Below are positions 12,931 to 24,978 of a stretch of 64,000 bases of DNA, in pieces (position 1 is the stretch's first letter; each line of letters starts with the position of its first letter). Origin of the DNA: Akebia trifoliata (taxonomy: Eukaryota; Streptophyta; Magnoliopsida; Ranunculales; Lardizabalaceae). The stretch covers positions 17,777,658-17,841,657 of the forward strand of contig CM030704.1 of NCBI GenBank assembly GCA_017979445.1, read 5' to 3'. A model generated the notes under the pieces. The model was not told where the DNA came from and did not search any database. It saw nothing but the letters and a program-made list of their open reading frames with translations. A program made the translations under genes and the position numbers.

Positions 12931-13136
12931 TTGAATCTTTCATTATTTAGGGGTCATCAAAAAGTGATCCTTAATTGGAAAAAAAAATGCAATGCCCAAA
13001 ATCATCTACAATCAAGTCACAAAAATAAATAAACAGAAAAAATAAATAAAATAAATCGAACTAAATAATAAAAAAAAAACTAGGTCATCTTGGCAATGCT
13101 CCCATACTTGTGGTTTTTCAAGTTTGATCCTCAATA

Positions 13137-13155
13137 GTCCCCAGTGGAGTCGCCA
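13137..13155 (-). other. primer-binding site of element A
   Basis: The minus strand reads TGGCGACTCCACTGGGGAC one base inside the 5' LTR. This matches the primer-binding sites I know for Ogre/Tat elements (tRNA-Arg type). The same site occurs in D (51166-51184) and, decayed, in B (34978-34995). Confidence 0.75.
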
Positions 13156-13156
13156 C

Positions 13157-14922
13157 TGAAAGCGCCATCGATCCGCGGGGTGCGCGGATCCACTTTTGAC
13201 CTTTGAGGTTCGGGAGTCCTCACATAGTTATTACGGTCTAGGAACCAAATTTTGACTCTAAAAGGCAAATATACTAATCTACGAAGAAAAACTGAATCCG
13301 GTGATCACATTACGGGGTTGGAAGGTGTTAGGCACCAACCCCGCCCGGCCAATACCGGTCTCTACTTAACCCAAATAAGTCTACATTGCTAACAAAAACC
13401 TAGATAGAAAAAGAAAGAAAAAAAAATAAAATAAAATAAAAGCGACTTTACCTTTGAACGCAACGGTTATATTCCCTCAGATTCAATAAAACTGCTCCTT
13501 GTACTATTCTCCTTACTTCGTTCTATCTCCGGATCTGATTTCGGATCTTCGAGGTAAGGTATCTCTTCCTTAGATCTGGATTCTTCGAATTTTGTTATCG
13601 ATTTTGGGGTGTTTTTGAAGGGCTTTTAGGTGTTTTTTAGGCTAAAATCGAAGAAGGGATGTTAGGTAAGGAGTTGGGGCTCCAAAACTATGGTTTATAG
13701 GAGGCTAGGGGGGCTTTTAGACCTACTTCTCTTAGGGTTTATGATTTGATACGAAAGTAGGGTGTGAGGACCTCTATTTATAGATTTTTTTTAAGAGTTG
13801 ATTTAGATAGAATTAGTGTTTGATTGTAATTCTTTTAGTTAGAGTTGTGTTTTAGTTAGACTTGTTTTAGGTAGAATTGTGTTTTAATTAGAATTGTTTT
13901 AGGTAGAATTGTTTTTTAGTTAGAACTCGATTAGATAGAGTTATTACTTAATTAGAATTCTATTATGATTTTGACCTTTTGGTCTTATTTGATTGACTTT
14001 TAATATTTTGACTTTAGTCTTAATTGATTGACTTTTAATATCTTTGACTTCAGTCTTACTTAATTGACTTTAATTTTGACTTTAGTCTAACTAGATTGAC
14101 TTTAAGATTTTGACTTTAGTCTTGCTTAGTTGACTTTGATTTTTTGGAGAACCCCTCTCTATTATATCTTTAATTCTTTGGACCCCCAAATGGAGGGGTC
14201 CTTAAAGAAATATCTCACAAACCCTCAATAATTTTACTTGAAAGCTCGATTGATCGATTTTTTTAATTCAAAATTTTAAATTAATTTCATCAATGTTTCA
14301 CTTTAATTATTTAATATTTTATTTATTAATTTCGAAAATTTTAATTATGAAAATTGTGAAATTATCGTTTTACCCTCGGAGATGACTTTTCACGTTTTAA
14401 GTCGGTTTTTAATATTCTAGGATGTTTTAGAATCGATTTTTCGTAAGGAATTCAATGGAAATATTGGTTTGTATCATTTATGAAATTTTTTGTGTGAAAT
14501 GGTCATGAACTTTATGAGGGGCATTTTCGTAATTTTGTCAAATTCTGTTAAAATTGGTGAAATGATTTATTTGGTTTCGATTTGTTGTTTTATGTGTTTG
14601 AGAAAGTTTTCCTAAACGTAACGTAGGCTCTAGGGTTGTTTTGAGGTTAGGGGTATTTTGGTAATTTGGTCAATTTTTAGTGATTTTTATCGTGAAGCTT
14701 CTTTTTGGGTCTACAAGATTATGATTTCTATGTTTCGCGAGTTGTATTTTCCTAGCGTAGCGTGATTTCTAAGGTTTTGTCAGTTTGAGATACCTCATCC
14801 GGATTTCTGAAACACATCTAGTAACAAAATAAAACAATGGAATACACATCCATCATTGGGAATCGTTGCGATCGGGTTGACGAGTTGATTAATCAGGTGG
14901 ATGCAAAAATGTGGTGTCTACA
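13157..14922 (-). repeat. 5' LTR of element A
   Basis: 1,766 bp, the partner of 3904-5661. Minus-strand TATA box CTATAAATAG at 13774-13783. Its outer end, GTGTCTACA, abuts the target-site duplication CCCAT. The two LTRs differ by scattered substitutions and small indels, so the insertion is not brand new. Confidence 0.9.
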
Positions 14923-15384
14923 CCCATTGCTTACTGTCACGTCAAACAACCAGCCTGAGCCGGATAAATGGTCAACCAAGAGTGGTAAACAGTGACCAGT
15001 CACGAAATCAGGAACAAAAGCCAGAGAAGAATTATAACATCATGTCCCGACTGGGAGCGATCCAGTCGTGAATCCCAACTCTCTAATTCCAATACTCCAC
15101 CATTGTGTATTATGTATCTGTTGCTTATTTTGATATATAAAATGAAATCCATGTTTAATGTTTCCATTTGATCAATTAGATTTGTATAAAAAGATAATGT
15201 TATAGTGAGTAATGATGATTGATGTAATGTGAGTTTTAAAATATTTAGTTGCTCATCCCTGGCTATATGTACTAGTTAATCGTAGTTTCTTCTTTAAAAC
15301 TTTGCATATTTTAAAATGATTCAGTATGTTTATTCGTTCATGTTAGGAGATGTTATTGAAAGAAATTATTTTCTTCCTTACTGG

Positions 15385-17119
15385 TGAAAGCGTCCTCGAT
15401 CCGCGGGGTGCTCAGATCCGCTTTTAACCCTTGAGGTTTGGGAGTCGCCACCTAGTTATTGTGGTCTAGGAACCAAGCTGACTCTAAAATGGATAAAAAC
15501 TACTCTACTACAGAAAATCTGAATCCGGGATCATGTTACGGGGTTGGAAGGTGTTAGGCACCAACCCCGCCCGGCCATTGCCGGTCTCTACTTATCCCAA
15601 ATAAATCTACATCGCTAATGACAAACCTAGATAATAAAAAAAGTAAAAAAAAAACTTACCTTCGATCTGCAAAAGTGCTATTCCCTCAGATCTGGCGAAA
15701 ACGGCTCCTTGTATCGTATTCCTTACTTCGTTGTATCTCCGGATCTGATTTCTGATCTTTGAGGTAAGGTATCTCCTTCTTGGATCTGGGTGTTTCGAAT
15801 TTGTTGTGAATTTTTGGGATGTTTTTGAGAGGTTTTTGGGTGTTTTTTAGGCTAAAATCGGAGTAGAGGTGTTAGGGAAGGAGTTGGGACTCCAAAATTA
15901 GGGTTTTGGAGAGGTTGTAGAGGCTTCTTCACCTACTTTTTCTAGGGTTTTTTCTTTGATACGAAAATAGGGTGTGGAGGCTCCTATTTATAAAGTTTTT
16001 AGAAGCATTAGGGTTTGATTAGGGTTTCTTTTAGAGTTTTAATTAGGGTTTTGACTTTGGTCTCATGAGATGGACTTAGTCTTTAGGGTTTTGACTTTAG
16101 TCTTATGAGATTGACTTGATTAGTTTAGATTAGGATTTTGATTTAGGATTTTGACTTTAGTCTTATGAGATTGACTTGATTAGTTTAGATTAGGGTTTTG
16201 ATTTAGGGTTTTGACTTTAGTCTTATGAGATTGACTTTAATACTTGACTCTAGTCTTACTTAATTGACTTTAATTTTGACTTTAGTCTTATTTGATTGAC
16301 TTTAATATCTTGACTTTAGTCTTGCTTGATTGACTTAAAATTTTTGGAGAACCCCCCTCTATTATATCTTTGATTCTTTGGACCCCCAAATGGAGGGGTC
16401 ATTAAAGAAATATCTTGCGAACCATCAACAATTTTTCTTGAAAGCCTGATTGATCAATTTTTTGGTTTAAATTTTATAATTAATTTTATTAATGCTTCAC
16501 TTTACATTATTTAATGATTTATTTATTAATTTCGAAATTTTTAATTATTAAAATTATGAAATTACCATTTTACCCTCGGAGAGGATTTTTTACGTTTTAA
16601 GTCGTTTTTCAATGTTCCAGGATGTTTTGAAATCAGTTTTTCATAAGGAATTAAATGGGAATGTTTGTTTTTGTCATTTATGAAATTTTTTGTGTGAAAT
16701 GGTCATGAATTTTATGAGGGGTATTTTCATAATTTTGTCAAATTTTGTGAAAATTGGCGAAATGATTTATTTGGTTTCGATTTGTCGTTTTATGTATTTG
16801 AACGGATTTTCCTAAGCGTAATGTAGGCTCTAAGGTTGTTTTGATGTTAGGGGTATTTTGGTAATTTGGTCATTTTTAGTGATTTTTATCGTGAAGCTTC
16901 TTTTTGGTTTGCAGGATGATGATTTCTATGTTTCTGGGGTAGTATTTTCCTAGCGTAGCGTGGTTTCTAAGTTTTGTCAGTTCGAGATACCTTATCCGGA
17001 TTTCTGAAACATATCTGGTAACAAAATAAAGCATTGGAATAGACATCCATCATTGGGAACCTTTGCGATCGGATTGACGACTTGATTAATCAGGCGGATG
17101 CAAAAATGGGGTGTCTACA
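15385..17119 (-). mobile_element. solo LTR E, same family as the LTRs of A and B
   Basis: TGAAAGCG...GTGTCTACA, 1,735 bp, with perfect duplications ACTGG (15380-15384 and 17120-17124). It is clearly related to the LTRs of A but more diverged than they are from each other. It contains the TATA box (15984-15993, minus) and the GGTGCCTAACACC block. No internal region is present, so it arose by LTR-LTR recombination. Confidence 0.9.
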
Positions 17120-17603
17120 ACTGGGTAACCATTGTTACTCACCCTTTCTTTCTCCATTTTTTTTAGTTTCAGATCCTAAGCTTAGCGAGGCAGGTATAGG
17201 GCACGAGTGAGAATCATCTGGTAGGTCAGATAGACAGTCAGAGTTCGTCACTTGGTGAGTATTGGGGTTATTACCCCTAGTGGTGTTGATTTATCTGAAA
17301 GTAATATAAATTTTGTTCTAAGTGATAGGAATTTTGTTAGAGTGAGGAATTCCTGTATAATCCTGTATATAATATTTCTTCTTCCGCACTCTGATCTATC
17401 GTACATGATTAGACGTATATAGGCTTCCGTTAGTATTATATTTTGTTTGTTATATGCAGGATTGTATGTCGTTTATCAGGTGCAGGTTGAACGCCTTGGA
17501 ATGCTAACATAAACAGAGGAGACCATGCCAAAATTTTGAGGTGCCACCTAGTACCTCGAGATCTGACATGAGGATTTGTGTTAGCGTTTGGCGGGGCGTC
17601 ACA

Positions 17604-17908
17604 ATTTTACTCCTCTTATGATGTCTTTAGTTGAGGTTACGGGTTTGGTGGAAGTGGTTTATGCGAATTGGCTTTCCATTAAGGAAAATTATCTGGCACC
17701 ACCATTGCAAGTTATGACCAATGTGTGTATTGTTCTGTTCTTGATCCAATCAGTGGATCAGATCATTTTGATTCTCGGATGTTCCTGGATTAAATTTCGC
17801 AAATTGAACCCTATTCCTTTGGTTGAATCTGCCAGAGATGTTGAAAATGGTTATTTTGAGGAGTACCCAATGGTTCTGATTCAGATCCCAATGTGCAATG
17901 AGGGGGAG
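17604..17908 (+). pseudogene. CSLC-type xyloglucan glucan synthase, one interrupted exon (main piece)
   Basis: Encodes about 100 residues without a stop. Motifs FTPLMMS, VVYANWLSIKENYLAPPLQ, NVCIVLFLIQSVDQIILILGCSWIKF and EEYPMVLIQIPMCNE match the region between the second membrane segment and the start of the GT2 domain in cellulose-synthase-like C proteins. These are Golgi enzymes that make the beta-1,4-glucan backbone of xyloglucan. The exon ends at a GAG|GTAAGA donor (GT at 17909), where I expect the CSLC intron before the VYQQS segment. The 5' part of the exon lies at 1770-1792, 15.8 kb away, split off by the solo LTR. No other CSLC exon is seen in the window, so this is a broken or partial gene, about 107 of roughly 690 residues. 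Later exons, if any, lie beyond the window. Confidence 0.8.
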
Positions 17909-18592
17909 GTAAGAACATGTAGGTCTTGAATCCCTCGTACTAGATTTCATATCTCTAGTTGTCATTTTTCTTATAAAAAATTAATATTTTGAAGGCAATG
18001 TTCTAGTTATTTCTATAAATTGTTTGACAAATTCATAATTTGTATTGTAGATCTTTCATTCCACTTGTGTTCTCTTTAAAATTGTTATATAGACATATCT
18101 TTTTTAAGATTTACCATAGTAGACATACATGAACACATGTTCATAAAGGAAAAGAGTGTGCATGTCTTATGGTGTGTGTGTGTGTGTGTATATGGCAATC
18201 AACTTGTGATAACATGAACCATTGTTATTGGTTCTGAGAAATGTTATTAGGGCTGTAAGGTGAGCTCATTTTCATCTTTTATGATAAATTAGTTACATAA
18301 TTAACTAGATGTGCCCCATCTTTGTTTCTTCACAACACCAACCAAATTATACAAATTTCATCTCTTAATTCAATGTCATTGCACCAAATGTCTCAAACTA
18401 TCCCCAGGTGATCATTAGAATCAATATGCAATTTTTCATTCTTCCACTAGATTACAAGTTTTGAAGCTCCATATAAACCTTGTTTTTATTACAAATTTGG
18501 AGATATGATTTTGATGAAATATATGGCCCTTGACAGAATTAAATGGAACAACTAGATTGGTGTTGCTTGGCCAAAATAGTTGGGACAGAGGC

Positions 18593-18623
<31 letters not shown>

Positions 18624-19913
18624 AGGGTATTTTAATAATTTTTTATGCATTCTAGGTACATTATCAACATTGCGTATTATGCAGGTATTTTGCGTATCAG
18701 AAAATTTTCATATGTCCATTTTTAAGAGGAGATGCTACCAAAATTTCTATATAATTATAAATTTTTTTAAGAATTATAAATTTTTTAAAATTAAAATAAT
18801 TATTTTTATAAATTTTTAATATAAAATTATTATATTTATATATATTTAATGTATTATTATATTTATATATATTTAATGTAATTATATATTTATAAGAGTA
18901 TTCTGATAATTTTTAATGCATTCTGGATGTACTATCAACCTTAAGGGTATTCTAGTCATTTTACCTTAATATAGTAGATTCTAGAAGTTGTATCAAACAA
19001 TAATTACCAGATTCTAGTAAATAGCACAACACTTTTACAATGTTCTATCAAACAAGCTTTTCAGTGTTTCAGCTTCTGATAGGAGATTCTTACAATAGAA
19101 GCTGACGGTAGATTCAGGCAACTGAATCAATCAGGGCCTTAATATTTATATACCTTACCTTAGTTGGCAACTAAAGGTCGAACCACAAGGGAAAAAAGGT
19201 GGAATCATGCACAAAAGAAAAAAATTGAATCAACCCAAGAATTAATACAGTTTAGGAGTCACAGAAACATAAATGAAATTGTTGAAAATTAAACTAAAAT
19301 ATTGAAATTAAAACCATTAGAGATAAGGGCACCTACAGTCATCTACCTAGCCTAATCCAGTTCTATCCTCTTTTTAAACTCAGTATAAGAAACTTGGTAT
19401 TGCTCATTAGATTGAAAGCTTTAGAATTAATATATGATTTGAGAAACTAAGTTAGGATTCCTTCACTCACTATAGTGTGAAACCCCTACTACCCAATATC
19501 TAAAACAAGTAATAATAGATCTTGAATTTATCTAAATATGCAACATCAAACTCTAGCATAAAGGGTGTAAGGGTTTATCTCTAGCCTTAATCCATTGGAG
19601 TTGGACAAGAATTTAAGAGAATTCATCAGCATTAAAATAAAATTAAAAGGATAAGAAATTAAATTATAACAATATAACTTGTTCTAGGTTTCTCATCTCT
19701 TTAATGGAGGGAGACTTGCCTAATGTCATATCAAGGAAGAAAGAAAAAATAGTGAATGAAATAAACACTTGTCTTCATTAAATCAAAGGAGAATTACATT
19801 TTCTTTTCTCTTAATCTCTCATTATTTACAAAAACTTAAAGAAATCCTACTCTTAAAATGGAAAATACAAAGAATTGGCTAAGTGCTAAAAGACTAAAAG
19901 AGAGGGACCAATG
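17909..19913. other. AT-rich intron-like stretch between CSLC exon and element D
   Basis: Begins at the CSLC-like splice donor. It contains (TG)n at 18172-18188, (AT)n at about 18598-18622 and a very AT-rich block (18740-18890). From about 19140 the A-rich minus-sense look suggests an old retroelement remnant, but I cannot place it in a family. No coding sequence is seen. Confidence 0.4.
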
Positions 19914-19918
19914 GACCT

Positions 19919-22489
19919 TGTAGATACGTGGTTTCGCGATTACGATGGCCACATCTACTAAGGTTTGGAGTCGTCACTATTCATATTATAAGTGGGTGTG
20001 AATGGTCACCCGATGTACATTTTTCGGAAAAAATGACATTTTGGCACGTAGTAACTCTCAATGGATGTAATAGTCAAACCTCGAAATCGGGGTAAGCGGC
20101 TCGATTGGAGAAAAGGGAAGGTGTTAGGCACCATTTTCTCCCCGTTAAGTGGCGATAACCTCAAAGAACTCGGTCATTTGGATTAAAAAAAAGTAAAAAA
20201 GGAAAGTACCACGTGTCGTGCATTTGTACCCTAAATAAGAGTTTGCTTTCGGCTCGATCATAGGATCATCTCATTAAAGGAGATGATCTTAATAGACATA
20301 CCTTAGACATAATTCATATTTAAAAAATGTAGGCTAAGGTTATGGATCCATTCTCATGAATTGAGAAGGATCCAATTTCTAAATGCCTAAAAATGATTTA
20401 GGGGTTAAATCGATTTTTTTTTTTTTTTTAAAAGGGTTACAACCCTTATACTTTCAATCGGACCGAAGTTCAATCTACCGGAGATAAGGGAGGGTAGCAT
20501 CACATCTTAGAGGCATTCTAAAATAAAAATAAATAGAGGAGGGGGATAGTAGAAGAGGGGAATGGAGAGGGTAGAGAAGAAGAAAAGGGGAGTGTTTTGT
20601 TGAACCCACCTTAAAGCTTCAAGATTTTCTTTTCTTTTCTTTCCTTCCTTCTTCTTCTTTTATGTCTTCTTGAGTTGAGTTCTTAATGAGTTATAAGAAT
20701 ATAACTCTTTTGAGATTAGTGTGAGAGAGTAGTGAAGTGATGAGTAGAGAGTTGAGAGTAAAGAATAGAGTAATTTTTTATGTGAGACTTGGTGAGAATT
20801 GGTAAGACTTGGTGAGAATTTTTTTAAGGAAGAATTGATAACCCTTTTGGAAAGGGAGGAATGGGGTATTTATAGATGTTTGAGGATGGCTTGAGGGGTA
20901 AAATGGGGTGAAGGGTTGGAAAAATGGATAATGGCATTGGTTTTAGGGATGGAGAATATGAAATTTAAAGTTAAAAGGAGGGTAATTGTGTAATGAATGG
21001 AAATGGGTTGTATTTTGACCCAAATAGTTTGGATCTTACCCAAATTCATTTGGATAGAGTATTTGGTGGGGTAAGATGAGTGATGGTTGATGGGGGAATG
21101 GGGGTGTAAGAGAGTTGTTTGGAGAATGAGTGTTAGGTTGGTTGAAGAGGTGATGTGTTTAGATTTAGGAGAATGGGATATGTAAAAGATTGGTAAGTTG
21201 GTTTTTGGGAAAGTTAAGGGGATGAAGACATGTGGCAAATATGATGAGAGAGTGAGGTGATAGGGTGTGTTGATTGATTATGGTAGTTGTTTGATTAGAG
21301 AGAAAGGTATGGGTTAGTTTGGTGATGATGGTGGGAGGTATGGGTTGAGGTGATTTTGTTGGAGTATTTTAAGAAAAAATGATGGGTTGAGGTGTAGGAG
21401 ATATGGGTTGTGATGTGGGTGGTTGATGGTGTTGGAGAATGGTGATAGGTTAGGGTGTATAGGATATGGGTTATGATATAGGTGGTTGATGGTGTTAGAG
21501 AATTGGGATATGTTAGGTTAGGGTAGGGTATGGGCTAAGGTGATTTTGAAGAGAAGTGATGTGGATAGATTAATTGTGAGGAAAAGATAATGGGGATAGG
21601 TAATTAGATGAGAGAGGTGGGAGAGGATGATGACATGTGTCATCTTTTGATGTTAAGAAGGTGATTGGTTGATGTGGGTAGTGGTTGATGGGTTAAGAGG
21701 TGGAATGGATATGGATAGTGGTTTGTAGGCTTTTAGTGTATTGGGCTTGGATTTTAAGAGGGTTGTACGTTATTTTGGCTTTGATAGGGTTTGTTTTGGG
21801 TTGGATTTTTTAGGGTAGATTCATTTTAAGGTTTAGGTGATATGAGATCGATTTTAGGTTAGGGGTAAGGTGAGAAATTAATTTAGGAAGGAGTTGAGGG
21901 CTTTTGGGCTTTGAATGGGCTTAGGATGTTTCCGAATTCGGAGGCGGAACGGTGAAAGTATAGGAGGGGTAAGCATCCCAAATCTCACATTTTTTTATTT
22001 ATTAATTTTTTTGAGATTTTTGCAATCATTGGTTTGATAAAAAATGTCACGTGTTTGCAAATCGAGCCTTTTAGGCCCGTTGGAGAATTTTATCGAGCAT
22101 TCAGATATTCTTGGCTACAAAGGCGAAGCGGTGAGGTTTGGACAAGTGTAGGATAAGTTAAACCCCTTTGGTGGGTCCCTTAGACCATTAGGAGGTCTTA
22201 AGGACCTCAGTTCGATCAAAACGTCCGTTTTTAGTGATTTGGGCTTTTAAAGCCCATTGGTCAATTTTGTCGAGAAATTGATATTTTGAGTGAAGCGGGG
22301 TAGATGGGAGCATGCCGAGTCCTTTTGGTGAGTCCACTAAACCGTTGGGAGGTCTTAGGGGCCTCGATTTGATCAAAACGTCAAATTTTTTGTGATTTGG
22401 GCCTTTGAGGCCCATTGGCACATTTTGTTGAAAAACTATTGTTTTTGGCCCCTTTAGAGTATGGGCCCATTCAAATTGGGATGTCTACA
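19919..22489 (-). repeat. 3' LTR of element D
   Basis: 2,571 bp, TGTAGATACG...GATGTCTACA. Minus-strand TATA box (TATAAATA, about 20867-20876) is conserved in the partner LTR (52138-52146). A 122-codon open frame (20870-21238, minus) occurs in both LTRs, but the strand there is strongly skewed to purine/pyrimidine, so I do not call it a gene. Confidence 0.88.
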
Positions 22490-22505
22490 GCTGCCCTTAT
22501 TTGCA
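22490..22505 (-). other. polypurine tract of element D
   Basis: The minus strand reads GCAAATAAGGGCAGC and then the LTR start TGTAGACATC. Weaker purine run than in A and B, but in the right place. Confidence 0.55.
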
Positions 22506-22879
22506 GGAGTTGCATGCAAAGAACTACAAAGAATAAACTAAACCCCTGTTTGTACGGGCCACAAAAATCTTGTGAAACACGACTTTGGATTACCGATTGA
22601 ATTGATGCCTTTTGTAGAAAATGGTTACTCAAGCACGGGGTCTAACAGAGTTACCTTATTAATTCCTTGATCTCGATGGCGCGGAGCTTGTGTGAGACCT
22701 TGGATTTGATTAAAATTTACTGAATTTTGAAAATCGAATATTTTTAGTCGCGTTTTTAACAAATCAGAATTGAGTGCAACTTGAAAAGGCTTTTGAAATT
22801 CTTTTGATCTTTTTGATTTTTTATTATTTATTATTATTATTTTTTTTTTTCATTTATTTCCTTTTTTATTTATTGACTG

Positions 22880-23063
22880 ATCTGTGCTTTGAGACACGGA
22901 TAGTGTTTTCCTATGTTCATCCGTGTTTTGGGTACGGATGGCCTTGATTTTGTCTTATCTGTTCTTCCGGAACGGATAGCATGGTTCTTCATTTCATCCG
23001 TATTTGGAACACGGTTCCAATCTAATTTTTCTCATTCGTACTGGTGACACGGACCAGTACGAA
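22880..23063 (+). repeat. hairpin array H1, upstream of antisense gene 1
   Basis: Five short inverted repeats in 184 bp, mostly of the form ATCCGT...ACGGAT or ATCTGTG...CACGGAT with 7-9 nt loops. The last is a perfect 11-bp stem TTCGTACTGGT / ACCAGTACGAA around a 7-nt loop (23035-23063). It ends just before the CT-rich segment that looks like the 5' UTR of antisense gene 1. Confidence 0.8.
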
Positions 23064-23089
23064 TCCAAATGTTTTAAATCATCCGCACC

Positions 23090-23312
23090 CTTTCATTTTC
23101 TTTTTCTCTTTCATTTTTTTCGATTTCCTCTTTCTCTCTTGCGATTTCTCTCCCCTCATCTTCATCTTCTTCTCACTTTCATTGATTTGAGCATTTGGTG
23201 TAGTCGTTGGAACAATTCGGAGCGCATGTGTGGTCTTTGGGTACTTGTGAGAGTGACTTAAAGTTTCAGAAAGCTTCTTGGTGTGGGCGAGTTACGATTT
23301 TACGTGTTTGAG
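23090..23312 (+). promoter_or_regulatory. probable 5' UTR exon of antisense gene 1
   Basis: CT-rich leader ending in a strong splice donor, GAG|GTAAGT (GT at 23313). The matching acceptor TTGCAG (24973-24978) sits directly before the ATG at 24979, so the leader intron would be 1,666 bp. It follows the hairpin array directly. The transcript start is a guess. Confidence 0.5.
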
Positions 23313-24978
23313 GTAAGTTTTATCTTCTTCCTTTCGTTGCTTTGCTTATTGGAATGATAACGAACATTTTGACTCTGCCTTGGACATAAGCACCTCTTTT
23401 TGTCATTTACTTGGATTTATTAATATTGTGACGCCTCTGTGATTTTATGATCAACTGAGATGAACATACTTACCTCAGATTTTTCCTTTTGAAATGTACA
23501 TTGTTGTCCCTTGTTTTTACCCTTTTTTTGATTGCCCTATTTTCCCCTCTGTATATTTTTTTTTGTTTCTCATTTTTTATTGTATATGGGTGTATGGATG
23601 GTTGAGTGGTTGGTGGTGGATTTGGGTGAGAATTCCCAGGACGTTTGGGAATTTAGTAGGGGTGAAGGGGTTTCGAAATTGATTTGTAAGTTGAGGGTTA
23701 AGGTCACGAGTGATAAGATGGGTGGATTGATTGATGCTGGAGTGGATGATTGAACGGTTGTTTGGTGGTTGATAGATCGAATTGTGATGCATAGGAATGG
23801 TTTAGCGAGGGGTGGTTGGTGGTTTTTAGGTTGTTTTTCAAGGGAAAAATTTATGGGTAGTTTGGGAATGGTTTTGAGTGGGAGGTTGGGGATGGTTTTG
23901 GACTGTATGGATGGGATTAGGCTAAGATTAGGGGCAGTTTAGGGAGAAAGGTAGGGTGGTTTAGGTGTTGTTTGGGGTGGGAAGATAGGGTGGTTTGTGG
24001 AGCTACTAGGAATGGGGTTGGATTGGGTTTTGGGAATCATTTGGAAGAGAAGTATAAGAACGATTTGGGATGGTTTTTGTGGAGAGATTTTAGAGGGAAT
24101 TGAGGGTGGTTAAGGTTAGGACTATTTGCTTGAACTATTTGGGCACGAGATATAGGGTGGTTTAAGGGACTGGTTTTAAACAGGAGATAGGATGATGAAG
24201 GGATGTCTTAGAGTGGGTATTATGGGTGATTTCAGAGATTGGATTAGGCGTGGATTGGGGTATTTTGAGGGACTGAATTTAAGCAAGATGGGGCTGAATT
24301 GGACTATTTAGATTGAGTTGGACTATTGGTAATGGAGAGGCTTAGGTGAGTTGATTTTTCCCTCTTTTTCTTTCTCTCTTTTTAGCACGTTTTTGATTTG
24401 GAACTGTCTGTTTATCATGCTTGTTATATTTCCTCTCTTACCTTTGTTTCTCTTCGCTTAAATATTATGACTTGTATCGAACACCTACACCTAACATCTT
24501 GACACGTTGTGATGATTGTTTGAACCATTTGGCATTAGGTAGGAGGGGTTTGACTGGGTTGACTGAATTTGACTAGGTTTGCCTGAACTGACTGGGTAGA
24601 CTAGACTGAGTTAACTGGGCTGATTGGGTTTGTTAAGTATATTGGACTAGATAGGTTAAACTGGGTCAATTGATTTGACTTGACTAAATAGGTTAAATTG
24701 GGTCGACTGAGTTGACTAGGCTAAACAGGCTGATTAGGTTTTGACTGGGTAAATTAGGTTGAATTAGGTTTGACTGGATTTGATTAGGTTGATTAGGGTT
24801 GACTAGGTTAACTGGGCTTTAGATTGAGTTGATTGGGCCAAATGGATTAGTAGGGTTGATTGAGTAGACAATAAGCTAAATGGGTTAGTAGGGTTGATTG
24901 GGTTGACTGGGTTGGTTTCATCGAGATAAGTGATCGTAGGATTTTACGTTGTCAATTTAACCACTTGGCGACTTGCAG
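23313..24978 (+). other. probable leader intron of antisense gene 1
   Basis: GTAAGT...TTGCAG. It is G/T-rich on the plus strand. The 3' part (24540-24920) is a degenerate run of GACTGGGTTGACT-like decamers to 13-mers. No ORF is credible here. Introns with simple repeats just before an ATG are common in plants and may boost expression; that is inference. Confidence 0.45.

Larger units (their letters stand above)
10677..13136 (-). other. leader region of element A
   Basis: 2.5 kb between the primer-binding site and gag. It contains a 193-bp triplicate, two direct repeats of about 80 bp (11594-11672 and 11810-11885, each with ACTAGT and CTACGTTGG) and a block (about 11428-11560) shared with elements B and D that carries the hairpin TAGAC-GTA-GTCTA. 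A short upstream frame (10769-10954) has a counterpart in element B (37471-37620); it may merely be conserved leader. Confidence 0.6.
3904..14922 (-). mobile_element. Element A: non-autonomous, gag-only Tat/Ogre-type LTR retrotransposon
   Basis: It is complete, with perfect 5-bp target-site duplications CCCAT (3899-3903 and 14923-14927). On the minus strand it reads: 5' LTR (13157-14922), primer-binding site, long leader, gag, tandem stem-loop array, polypurine tract, 3' LTR (3904-5661). No protease, RT, RNase H or integrase motif exists in the 3.5 kb between gag and the 3' LTR, where pol should be. This is the layout called TR-GAG: terminal repeats plus gag only, needing another element's pol in trans. 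The primer-binding site and Gag type place it with the Tat/Ogre clade of Ty3/gypsy. It is nested in the solo LTR 1793-17603. Confidence 0.9.
1793..17603 (+). mobile_element. solo LTR (Del/Tekay-like Ty3/gypsy), about 3.05 kb without nested insertions
   Basis: It begins TGTAAAACGC and ends GGGGCGTCACA, flanked by identical 5-bp duplications ATTTT (1788-1792 and 17604-17608). After subtracting element A, solo LTR E and their duplications, 3,047 bp remain, with no primer-binding site, coding region or second LTR, so it is a solo LTR. A related LTR starts at 63342 and matches it from the first bases through the TATA region. The length and the GGGGCGTCACA end suit the Del/Tekay chromovirus lineage; that assignment is tentative. 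It sits inside a CSLC-like exon in the same orientation as that gene. Confidence 0.8.

Noticed and set aside
18540..19140. Possible MITE or hAT remnant (CAGGGCCTTAA near 19131)
   Set aside because: No matching inverted end and no target duplication could be found upstream.
20870..21238. 122-codon minus-strand frame present in both LTRs of D (also 52141-52509)
   Set aside because: Two LTRs are copies of each other, so sharing is not conservation. The region is strongly strand-skewed, which removes stops by composition, and the peptide has no family signature.
24540..24920. GACTGGGTTGACT repeats as a telomere-like or satellite array
   Set aside because: Too degenerate and short; better explained as simple repeat within a leader intron.
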